Shown here one piece after another: positions 42,369-48,648 of a DNA stretch of 64,000 nt (positions within the stretch are counted from its first letter, which is position 1; each line of letters opens with the position of its first letter). The notes below the pieces were generated by a model, which saw only the letters and a program-made list of their open reading frames with translations, was not told the origin of the DNA and made no database searches. This DNA comes from Actinokineospora enzanensis DSM 44649 (GTDB lineage: Bacteria; Actinomycetota; Actinomycetes; Mycobacteriales; Pseudonocardiaceae). The DNA lies in NCBI RefSeq assembly GCF_000374445.1, contig NZ_KB894407.1, positions 124,001-188,000 of the forward strand, written 5' to 3'. A program made the translations under genes and the position numbers.

Positions 42369-42938
42369 CTAGCGCCTGCGCAGGGACCGGCGCGGGGTGC
42401 GGGCGGTGATCGGCAGCGTGCGCACGCCGGTGGCGCGGGCCCGCGGCACGATGGTGGCGGCCTCGACGACCAGGGACAGGCCGAGCATGAGCATCAGCGT
42501 CCGCTGGTCCGCGGCCACCCGGGCGCCCGCGGCGTGCGCGCCCGCGTCCAGGGCGAGCCGGACGCCGCCGAGCCCGATCCAGATGACCAGCGTCGACACG
42601 CGGTAGCGCATCCACAGGTAGCCGTTCTTCTCGAACAGCGCGACGCTGCGCCCGCGCGCCCATCCCGTCGCCGCCGCGAGCGCGGCGGCGACCAGCAGGA
42701 ACACCACGTCCAGGCCGGTGATCCCGGTGACCCCGCCCGCGAAGTCGGCGACCCCGACCACCAGGAACACCGGCGGCAGCAGGAACAGCCGCCGCGCCTG
42801 GACCGGTTCGCCGTAGAACCGGACCGCGATCACGACCAGCACGATCGCCACGACCACCAGCACGCGCAGCCGCTCGGGTACCGCGGCCAGCGGTCCGCCG
42901 TCGGCCGCGAGCAGCCGTCCTTCACTCGGTGCGTTCAT
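42369..42938 (-). CDS. Membrane protein, CcdC/DUF1453-like
   Basis: A 189-residue protein with about four to five hydrophobic helices (27-41, 52-68, 74-92, 110-127, 145-162). The central 'LFEKNGYLWMRYRVSTLVIWIG' resembles CcdC-type (DUF1453) proteins. Its function is unknown. A palindrome sits 16 bp upstream and matches the operator at the marR start (44831), so it is a likely MarR target. A role in resistance or export is possible, but there is no direct evidence. Confidence 0.6.
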   Translation of the reverse strand: MNAPSEGRLLAADGGPLAAVPERLRVLVVVAIVLVVIAVRFYGEPVQARRLFLLPPVFLVVGVADFAGGVTGITGLDVVFLLVAAALAAATGWARGRSVALFEKNGYLWMRYRVSTLVIWIGLGGVRLALDAGAHAAGARVAADQRTLMLMLGLSLVVEAATIVPRARATGVRTLPITARTPRRSLRRR

Positions 42939-42953
42939 GTCGCCACCATATCA

Positions 42954-42970
42954 TTACTGCCTGGAAGTAA
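42954..42970. promoter_or_regulatory. Second copy of presumed MarR operator
   Basis: TTACTGCCTGGAAGTAA has TTACTKCC/GGAAGTAA symmetry. Its right half GGAAGTAA is identical to that in the palindrome at the start of the marR gene 1.9 kb away. It lies between the SDR stop and the membrane protein start. Confidence 0.55.
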
Positions 42971-42983
42971 ATTCCCCGAATGC

Positions 42984-43721
42984 TCACATGCCGCCGTCGA
43001 CCGTCAGGGTCTGCCCGGTGAGGTAGGTGGACAGTCCACTGGCGAGGAACACGACCACCCCGGCGACCTCGGCCGGGTCGCCGAGCCTGCCCAGCGCGGC
43101 CATCGCCTCGTAGCGCGCCAGCCGCTCCCTGGGCAGGGCGGCGGCCTCCTCGGTCAGGATCGCGCCGGGGGCGACCGTGTTGACCCGGATCCGGCGCCCG
43201 CCCAGCTCCTTGGCCAGGGTCCGGGTCAGCCCGAGCAGGCCCGCCTTGGCCGCGGCGTAGTGGCTGCGCAGCGGGACGCCCACCACCGCCACCCGGGAGC
43301 CGATGTTGACCACCGACCCGCCGTCGGCGAGCACCGGCAATGCCGCCCTGGTCACCAGGTAGGCCGAGGTGAGCCCGGCGGTGAGGACCCGGTTCCACTC
43401 GGCCAGTTCGAGCTCGGCGAACGGCACGTGGCTGATCGCCGCGGCGTTGTTGACCACCACGTCGAGTGCGCCCAGTCGCTCGCGGGCGGTCTTGACCAGT
43501 ACCTGCACGTCGGCGGGATCGGCCACGTCGGCCCGGACGAAGTGGTGCTCGCCGGGGGTGTCGGCCAGCTCGGCCGCGAGCGCCGCGGCGGCCGCGTCGT
43601 CACTGCGGTAGCAGCCGACCACCGACGAGCCCGCGGCCGCGAAGGCGCGGGTGATGCCCGCGCCGATGCCGCGGGTGGCCCCGGTGATGAGGATGTTCTT
43701 GCCCGTCAGGCCGAGTGTCAT
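42984..43721 (-). CDS. Short-chain dehydrogenase/ketoreductase (FabG-like)
   Basis: A 245-residue classical SDR with all motifs intact: 'GATRGIGAG', 'NNAAA', Ser in 'VNIGSRVAV' and Tyr/Lys in 'HYAAAKAGL'. FabG-like enzymes in aromatic clusters reduce a polyketide carbonyl or a starter beta-keto group made by KSIII. The latter would fit the KSIII and enoyl-reductase-like genes here. It has its own SARP-type promoter and appears leaderless. Confidence 0.85.
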   Translation of the reverse strand: MTLGLTGKNILITGATRGIGAGITRAFAAAGSSVVGCYRSDDAAAAALAAELADTPGEHHFVRADVADPADVQVLVKTARERLGALDVVVNNAAAISHVPFAELELAEWNRVLTAGLTSAYLVTRAALPVLADGGSVVNIGSRVAVVGVPLRSHYAAAKAGLLGLTRTLAKELGGRRIRVNTVAPGAILTEEAAALPRERLARYEAMAALGRLGDPAEVAGVVVFLASGLSTYLTGQTLTVDGGM

Positions 43722-43728
43722 GGTGGCC

Positions 43729-43760
43729 AGCCTGGCCGCCGGGGCTCGTGCGGACCTCGA
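43729..43760 (-). promoter_or_regulatory. SARP-type promoter of ketoreductase gene
   Basis: Minus-strand TCGAGGT and ACGAGCC repeat at 11 bp (43743-43760). After exactly 8 bp comes CAGGCT (43734-43729), and 7 nt later the ATG at 43721. A leaderless transcript is predicted. Confidence 0.65.
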
Positions 43761-43995
43761 ACGCGCCGCGCCGACGGCGAATGGCGCGGGCCCGACGCAT
43801 TCGCCCCGTTCGGCCGGAGCCGTAGGGCGTATGCTTCCTTCGAGTCATCAACACCCCCCGAACTTGCCCGCCGCGACTACGGACAAGTAGCTTTCTTTCG
43901 GCGCTGAAACGAAAAGACCCGGAGGGTCGGCCTCGGTTTACACCGTATTGCCGACGCCTGTGCGAAAATGTGCGGAATGACATCTGGGGGATGGC

Positions 43996-44748
43996 ATGGA
44001 GTTCAGAGTGCTGGGGTCGGTGGAAGTGCACGAGGCCGGACGGGCGTACCGGCCGCGGGCGGCGAAGCTGCGCGATGTGTTGCGGCTGCTGGTGTTCCGG
44101 GCGGGCGAGTTCGTGGCCACCGATACGATCATGCAGGAACTGTGGGAAGACAACCCGCCGGTGAGCAGCATCACCACCACCCAGACCTACATCTACCACC
44201 TTCGCCGGGCCTTCGCCGAGGAGCTCGGCGTGCCCCGGCCCGAGGACGTGCTCACCACCCGGCAGGCGGGCTATCTGCTTCGGGCGGACCCGGCCGACAC
44301 GGACTGCGGTCGGTTCGCCGCACTCATCGGGCGCGGGCGGGACCTCGCGGGCGCGGGCCGGTGGGCCGAGGCGGCCGCGGCACTGCGCGAGGCGCTCGCG
44401 CTCTGGCACGAACCACACGCGAGATCGGCGACGGTGACCACGCTGAACGCCCAGCACCTGGAGCACTACCAGGAACTGCACCGCGCCGCGGTGGAGTTGC
44501 GCGTGACGGCCGATCTGCGCCAGGGCAGGCATCGGGAGCTGATCCCGGAACTGCGGGCGCTGGTCCTGCGGAATCCGCTGAACGAATGGTTCCACGCGCA
44601 GTTGATAAGTTGTCTCGGCGTGTCGGGGCGGCGCGGTGAGGCGCTGGAGGCCTATCGCAGCGCCCGGCGCATCATCATCGACGAGCTCGGCCTTGAGCCG
44701 TCCGTCGAACTGCAGCGGGTCCATCGCGAGATGCTCGCGACCGGGTGA
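43996..44748 (+). CDS. SARP-family pathway-specific activator
   Basis: A 250-residue small SARP. It has an N-terminal OmpR-type winged helix ('MEFRVLGSVEVHEAGRAYRP', 'TQTYIYHLRRAF', 'RQAGYLL') and a bacterial transcriptional activation domain ('CGRFAALIGRGRDL' to 'ELGLEPSVELQRVHREML'). Such activators (ActII-ORF4, DnrI) bind heptameric direct repeats with 11-bp period near -35. Six such sites occur in this cluster. The ATG follows GGGGGATGG. A perfect 17-bp terminator lies directly downstream. About 234 bp upstream of the gene hold no other gene; an imperfect inverted repeat (CTTGCCCG/CGGACAAG, 43863-43887) there may be regulatory. Confidence 0.92.
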   Translation: MEFRVLGSVEVHEAGRAYRPRAAKLRDVLRLLVFRAGEFVATDTIMQELWEDNPPVSSITTTQTYIYHLRRAFAEELGVPRPEDVLTTRQAGYLLRADPADTDCGRFAALIGRGRDLAGAGRWAEAAAALREALALWHEPHARSATVTTLNAQHLEHYQELHRAAVELRVTADLRQGRHRELIPELRALVLRNPLNEWFHAQLISCLGVSGRRGEALEAYRSARRIIIDELGLEPSVELQRVHREMLATG

Positions 44749-44750
44749 CC

Positions 44751-44792
44751 GGTCCGGGTGGGCGCGGACGGCCGCCCGCGCCCACCCGGACC
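44751..44792 (+). terminator. Strong terminator of SARP gene
   Basis: A perfect 17-bp stem pairs GGTCCGGGTGGGCGCGG (44751-44767) with its complement at 44776-44792. It has an 8-nt loop and starts 3 bp after the stop codon. It isolates the SARP gene from the following operon. Confidence 0.85.
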
Positions 44793-44802
44793 CGGGGTGT
44801 GA

Positions 44803-44848
44803 TTGACAGGCGGTCGGACGGCATGGGATGTTACCTTCATGGAAGTAA
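44803..44848 (+). promoter_or_regulatory. Promoter and operator of marR operon
   Basis: A consensus -35 TTGACA (44803-44808) is followed after 18 bp by GATGTT (44827-44832). The expected transcript start coincides with the ATG at 44839, and no ribosome-binding site is present. A palindrome TTACCTTCATGGAAGTAA (44831-44848) covers the start codon. Confidence 0.6.
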
Positions 44849-45318
44849 CTAACAACCAGAGCTGGGCGCTGGTCCGACAGCTGTGGACCGTCGCCCAGCA
44901 CGTGCGCCGCGGTCAGGCGGCCAGTCCGCACAACGCGGTCACCGTGCAGTTGCTCGCGCTCGCCGCGGAACACGGGCCGCTGCGCCCGCAGGACGTGGTG
45001 AGCCTGCTCGACGTCACCGCGCCGTCCGCCACCCGGTATGTCCAGGCCCTGGAGCAGGCCGGGCAGATCGACGTGATCGCCGACGCCAACGACGGGCGGA
45101 CCTACCTGATCCAGGTCAACGAGAAGGGCCGCGAGGTGCTCGACTCGTTGCGCGACGACCTGCTGGAGGCCATGCGGCCGGTCATCGGCGACTTCGACCA
45201 GGAGGAGATAGAGACGCTGCTCGACCTGCTCGGCAGGCTGACCGCCTCGATGGCCGAGCACGCGCAGACCCGGCCCGCGCGGCCGAGTCGCAAGAACCGT
45301 TGGCGGGCGGGCGCGTGA
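44839..45318 (+). CDS. MarR family transcriptional regulator
   Basis: A 159-residue MarR-type winged-helix protein ('LLALAAEHGPLRPQDVVSLLDVTAPSATRYVQALEQAG', wing 'DANDGRTYLIQVNEKG'). The start at 44839 is chosen because the TTG at 44803 belongs to a -35 element. The operator over its start predicts autorepression. The same half-site occurs upstream of the membrane protein gene at 42938. It heads a five-gene run (marR, SDR-like, VC0807-type, LuxR-type, RmlD-like) linked by overlaps or short gaps. Confidence 0.87.
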   Translation: MEVTNNQSWALVRQLWTVAQHVRRGQAASPHNAVTVQLLALAAEHGPLRPQDVVSLLDVTAPSATRYVQALEQAGQIDVIADANDGRTYLIQVNEKGREVLDSLRDDLLEAMRPVIGDFDQEEIETLLDLLGRLTASMAEHAQTRPARPSRKNRWRAGA

Positions 45319-46097
45319 CCGGTCGGTCGACCACATCCCCGCCGCGCCTGCTCGCGGGCCGCACCGTGCTGGTCACCGGGGCGTCGCGCGGCATCGGCGC
45401 GGCCACCGCGCGCCTGCTGGGCGGACACGGCGCGGCGGTCGGGGTCAACTACCACTCCTCCCGCGCGGCGGCCGACGAGGTCGTCGGGGCCATCCGCGCG
45501 GCAGGCTCGCCCGCGACCGCCGTGCGCGCCGATGTCGCCGACGCGGACGAGGTCCAGGCGATGGTCGAGTCCGTCCGCGCCGAGCTCGGGCCGGTGGACA
45601 CCCTGGTGCTCAACGCGGCGGGCCACAAGGGCGCCTTCGCCCCGAGGCCGCTGATCGAGTCCACCGTGTCCGAACTGGCCGCGCTGGTCGACGAGCAGCT
45701 GCGGGCACTGCTCGGGCCGTGTCGGGCGGCCCTGCCGGACATGATCGAGAGCGAGCGCGGCTGCGTGGTCGTGGTGGGCTCCGGCATGTCGACGCAACCA
45801 CAGCCGGGCATGGGCCTGCCCAGCGTGGCCAAGGCCGCGGCGGACGCGGTGGCCAGGGTGCTCGCGCTCGAACTCGGCCCGCTCGGCGTGCGCGTCAACG
45901 TGCTGGCGCCCGGTTTCGTCGAGACCGACACCAGTGCCCGCTTCGTCCCGCCCGCGGCTCGCGAGCACCTGGCCAAGTCGGTGCCGTTGCGCCGCAACGC
46001 GGTGCCCGACGATGTCGCGGGGGCGGTCCTGCTGCTGGTGTCGGAGTACGCGGGTTACCTCAGCGGGGGCCGGATCCGCCTCAGCGGTGGGCTGTGA
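45315..46097 (+). CDS. SDR-fold protein lacking catalytic Tyr
   Basis: A 260-residue SDR with intact nucleotide loop 'VTGASRGIGAATA' and 'LNAAGH'. The normal YxxxK motif reads 'GLPSVAKAA', with Pro169 in place of Tyr and Lys173 kept. The Ser region is 'VVVGSGMST'. The C-terminal 'RVNVLAPGFVETD' and 'YLSGGRIRLSGGL' fit the family. Classical dehydrogenase activity is therefore doubtful. Non-redox SDR-fold proteins can act in dehydration, binding or cyclisation. The GTG overlaps the marR stop by 4 bp. Confidence 0.8.
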   Translation: MTGRSTTSPPRLLAGRTVLVTGASRGIGAATARLLGGHGAAVGVNYHSSRAAADEVVGAIRAAGSPATAVRADVADADEVQAMVESVRAELGPVDTLVLNAAGHKGAFAPRPLIESTVSELAALVDEQLRALLGPCRAALPDMIESERGCVVVVGSGMSTQPQPGMGLPSVAKAAADAVARVLALELGPLGVRVNVLAPGFVETDTSARFVPPAAREHLAKSVPLRRNAVPDDVAGAVLLLVSEYAGYLSGGRIRLSGGL

Positions 46098-46132
46098 AAC
46101 CCCAGCCACCCAACCGAACCGGGGGACACTCG

Positions 46133-46810
46133 ATGTCTGGACCTGCCACCGACACGACCGGCGCGCGCACCGCGCCCACGATCGGCGACCGGGTGAAGGC
46201 CGTCGCGGCGCCGTTGTTGCTCGACCTCGTTCTGCCGTACGCGATCTACCTCGTGCTCACCGCGCTCGACGTGCCCGTGGTGGTGGCGCTGACCGCGGGC
46301 GGTCTGGTGCCCGCGGGCCGGGCCGCGGTGCACTGGCGCCGGACCCGGTCCGTCGACCTGGTCGCGGTCGCGATCGCCGGGCTGTTCCTGCTCGGCGCGG
46401 TGTTCTCCGCGATCACCGGCGACCCGCGGTTCGCGGTGGCGAAGGAGTCCCTGCTCACCGGTGCGGGCGGGCTGTTCTGCCTGGCCACACTGGCGATGCG
46501 CAGGCCCGCGATGTTCTTCGTGCGCCAGCGGTTCTCGCCGTTCCCGCCGCGCGCCTGGGACCGGGCCTGGACCGGGTCGACGGCGCTGCGCCGGGACCTG
46601 CGGGTGCTGACCGCCGCGTGGGGCGTCGGCCTGCTGGTGGAGGCCGCGGGCCTGCTGGTGCTCGTCTACACCGAGCCGGTGGACAAGACCGCCGCGATCG
46701 CGCCCCTGGCCAACATCGGCGTGATCGTCCTGCTGGTCACCTTCACCCACGCCTACACCTTCCTGACCCGCCGCAACCTCGACGTCGCGGCCATGACGGA
46801 CGGGGCATGA
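46133..46810 (+). CDS. VC0807-family membrane protein
   Basis: A 225-residue protein with six likely membrane segments. The order of helices and the motifs 'LPYAIYLVLTALDVPVVVALTAGG' (in part) and 'ITGDPRFAVAKESLLTGAGGL' match the VC0807/intracellular septation protein A-like family. 'RRPAMFFVRQRF' is also typical. The function is unknown; such genes are often near antibiotic or MarR/TetR regulator genes. It is part of the MarR-controlled run, 35 bp after the SDR-like gene. Confidence 0.72.
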   Translation: MSGPATDTTGARTAPTIGDRVKAVAAPLLLDLVLPYAIYLVLTALDVPVVVALTAGGLVPAGRAAVHWRRTRSVDLVAVAIAGLFLLGAVFSAITGDPRFAVAKESLLTGAGGLFCLATLAMRRPAMFFVRQRFSPFPPRAWDRAWTGSTALRRDLRVLTAAWGVGLLVEAAGLLVLVYTEPVDKTAAIAPLANIGVIVLLVTFTHAYTFLTRRNLDVAAMTDGA

Positions 46811-46965
46811 CACCGGCCGCGGCCCGGGGCGCCCGGTGCGTGCGGCCCGTGCCGCGGGTGCGCGTGGACGGTTCCCGACCCGGTCGCCGGGGCGTCCGCG
46901 TCGGGAACCACGGCCCCGGCCGACGACTGTCCGATCGCACCAGTTCGCGTCGAAGGGGGCGGCTC

Positions 46966-47712
46966 ATGCGGGATACCTGCGAGGTCGGCGACAGACGGCT
47001 GCAGCGGATGGCGCAGTGCTTGCGCGGTTTCCAGATCGGCCCGCGGCACGGGCCGGACCCGACGACGTTGGTCGGCCCCCGGTTGCCGTCCGGGCCGGGC
47101 CGGGTCGTCGTGGTCGGCAACGCGGTGCTGTTCCGCGACGGCCTGGCGCAGCTCATCGCCGATGAGGAGGACCTGCGCGTGGTCGCCGCGGTGGACGAGT
47201 CCGAGGACGTCGCGCGGTCGCTGCCGTTGTCGGCCCCCGACGTCGTGGTCTACCACCCGGAGCCGGACGACCCGGGGACGCGCCTGCGCACGTTGTCCGA
47301 TGCCCTGCCGGGGGTGGGTTTCGTCCTGCTGACCCCGCCGTCGCCCGCGTACCCGGTGCCGCTGCCCAGGACGGGGGCCACGGTGCTGCGGGTGTCGGTC
47401 CAGGTGTCCGGCGCCCGGTTCGTGGCCGCGGTCCGGGACGCGTGGACCCGGTCGTGCGGGGCGAGCCGGGTCGGGGCGACCGCCGAGGACGAGCTCTCGC
47501 CGCGGGAGACCGAGGTGCTCGACCTGGTGGCCGCCGCCTACACCAACGGCCAGATCGCCCGGCTGCTGCGGATCTCGGAGAACACGGTGAAGCGGCACCT
47601 GCGCAGCGTCTTCCGCAAGCTGCACGCGGTGTCCAGGATCGACGCGGTCAACCGCGCGACCGCGCGCTCGCCGAAGGGGGCCGCGGATGTCGGGTCGAGG
47701 ACGCCGTCGTGA
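46966..47712 (+). CDS. LuxR-type regulator with degenerate receiver domain
   Basis: A 248-residue NarL/FixJ-like protein. A C-terminal LuxR helix-turn-helix spans about 178-235 ('LSPRETEVLDLVAAAYTNGQIARLL', 'NTVKRHLRSVFRKL'). The N-terminal part is receiver-like ('RVVVVGNAVLFRDGLAQLI'), but the phosphoacceptor position reads 'PDVVVYHPEP', so His97 replaces Asp. Activity is probably phosphorylation-independent. The ATG at 46966 has AAGGGGG upstream. An in-frame ATG at 46807 overlapping the previous stop would add 53 Arg-rich residues and is less likely. Confidence 0.8.
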   Translation: MRDTCEVGDRRLQRMAQCLRGFQIGPRHGPDPTTLVGPRLPSGPGRVVVVGNAVLFRDGLAQLIADEEDLRVVAAVDESEDVARSLPLSAPDVVVYHPEPDDPGTRLRTLSDALPGVGFVLLTPPSPAYPVPLPRTGATVLRVSVQVSGARFVAAVRDAWTRSCGASRVGATAEDELSPRETEVLDLVAAAYTNGQIARLLRISENTVKRHLRSVFRKLHAVSRIDAVNRATARSPKGAADVGSRTPS

Positions 47713-48569
47713 CCGCGCGCACGGTCGTCCTGGGCGCGGGCGGCCAGGTGGGGCGCGCTGCCACGGCCGCGTTGCCCGGCGCGGTCGGACTGGGACACGA
47801 CGAGCTGGACATCGCCCGGCCGGTCGGTCCGGACTGGGCGGCGGTGGACCTGGTCGTCAACGCCGCCGCGTACACCGACGTGGCGGGGGCGGAGCACCCG
47901 ACGGGACGGGCGGCCGCCTGGCGGGCCAACGCCGAAGGGCCCGCCGCGCTCGCGCGTCTCGCCGCCGTGCACGGGTTCACCCTCGTCCACGTCTCCAGTG
48001 ACTACGTGTTCGACGGGCGCCACGGCGAACCCTGCCGGGAGGACACGCCCTTCGCGCCCGTGAACACCTACGGTGCGAGCAAGGCCGCCGGGGACCTCGT
48101 GGTCGGCCTCGTCCCGCGGCACTACGTGGTGCGGCCGTCGTGGCTGGTGGGGGACGGGCCGAACTTCGTACGCACCATGTTGGACCGGGCCCGGCGCGAC
48201 GAGCCCGCGGTGGTGGTGGCCGACCAGGTCGGCAGGCCGACGTTCGCCGTGGACGTGGCGGCGGCGGTGGCGCACCTGGCGGGCTCGGGGGCCCCGTTCG
48301 GGACCTACCACGTGACGGGCACCGGCGACCCGGTCAGCTGGGCCGACCTCGCCAGGACGACCTACCGGCTCGCGGGCGCTGACCCGGACCGGGTCACCGA
48401 CGTGGCGACCGCCCGCTACCGGCAACGGTATCCGGACGCCGTGCCGAGGCCCGCGTCGAGCGTGCTGGACACCGACAAGGCCCGACGTGCGGGCGTCCCG
48501 CTGCGGGACTGGCGGGACCGTCTCGCCGAATACGTGCGCGAGTCGACCTCCCGGCCGCGCACGCCGTAG
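47709..48569 (+). CDS. dTDP-4-dehydrorhamnose reductase family protein
   Basis: A 286-residue RmlD-type reductase. The NADPH loop is 'VLGAGGQVGRAA', the Ser/Asp site 'HVSSDYVFDG' and the Tyr/Lys pair 'NTYGASKAAGD'. It reduces the 4-keto group of an NDP-6-deoxysugar. With the C-methyltransferase and the second reductase it would finish the cluster's sugars. The genes for the early steps (nucleotidyltransferase, 4,6-dehydratase, epimerase) are not in this window. The GTG overlaps the LuxR-type stop by 4 bp. It is the right-hand edge of the cluster. Confidence 0.87.
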   Translation: MTARTVVLGAGGQVGRAATAALPGAVGLGHDELDIARPVGPDWAAVDLVVNAAAYTDVAGAEHPTGRAAAWRANAEGPAALARLAAVHGFTLVHVSSDYVFDGRHGEPCREDTPFAPVNTYGASKAAGDLVVGLVPRHYVVRPSWLVGDGPNFVRTMLDRARRDEPAVVVADQVGRPTFAVDVAAAVAHLAGSGAPFGTYHVTGTGDPVSWADLARTTYRLAGADPDRVTDVATARYRQRYPDAVPRPASSVLDTDKARRAGVPLRDWRDRLAEYVRESTSRPRTP

Positions 48570-48604
48570 CCGCCGAGGTCGAGTACCCCCCTCGACCTCG
48601 GCGG
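48570..48604. terminator. Strong terminator hairpin at cluster edge
   Basis: A perfect 14-bp stem pairs CCGCCGAGGTCGAG (48570-48583) with CTCGACCTCGGCGG (48591-48604), directly after the stop codon of the reductase gene. Confidence 0.85.
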
Positions 48605-48615
48605 CCGCCGGACGG

Positions 48616-48646
48616 CGGAGGGGCGCCCGCGCCGGGCGCTCCTCCG
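48616..48646. terminator. Second terminator hairpin
   Basis: CGGAGGGGCGCCCG pairs with CGGGCGCTCCTCCG with one mismatch. It lies 2 bp beyond the acylase stop codon on the opposite strand. Together with the first hairpin it insulates the convergent units. Confidence 0.75.
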
Positions 48647-48648
48647 TC

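Noticed and set aside
44803-44838. TTG start for the MarR at 44803
   Set aside because: The TTG is part of a consensus TTGACA -35 box and the extra residues do not belong to the MarR fold.
46807-46965. Alternative ATG start of the LuxR-type regulator overlapping the previous stop
   Set aside because: The added 53 residues are Arg/Pro-rich and lack domain character. The start at 46966 has a strong ribosome-binding site.
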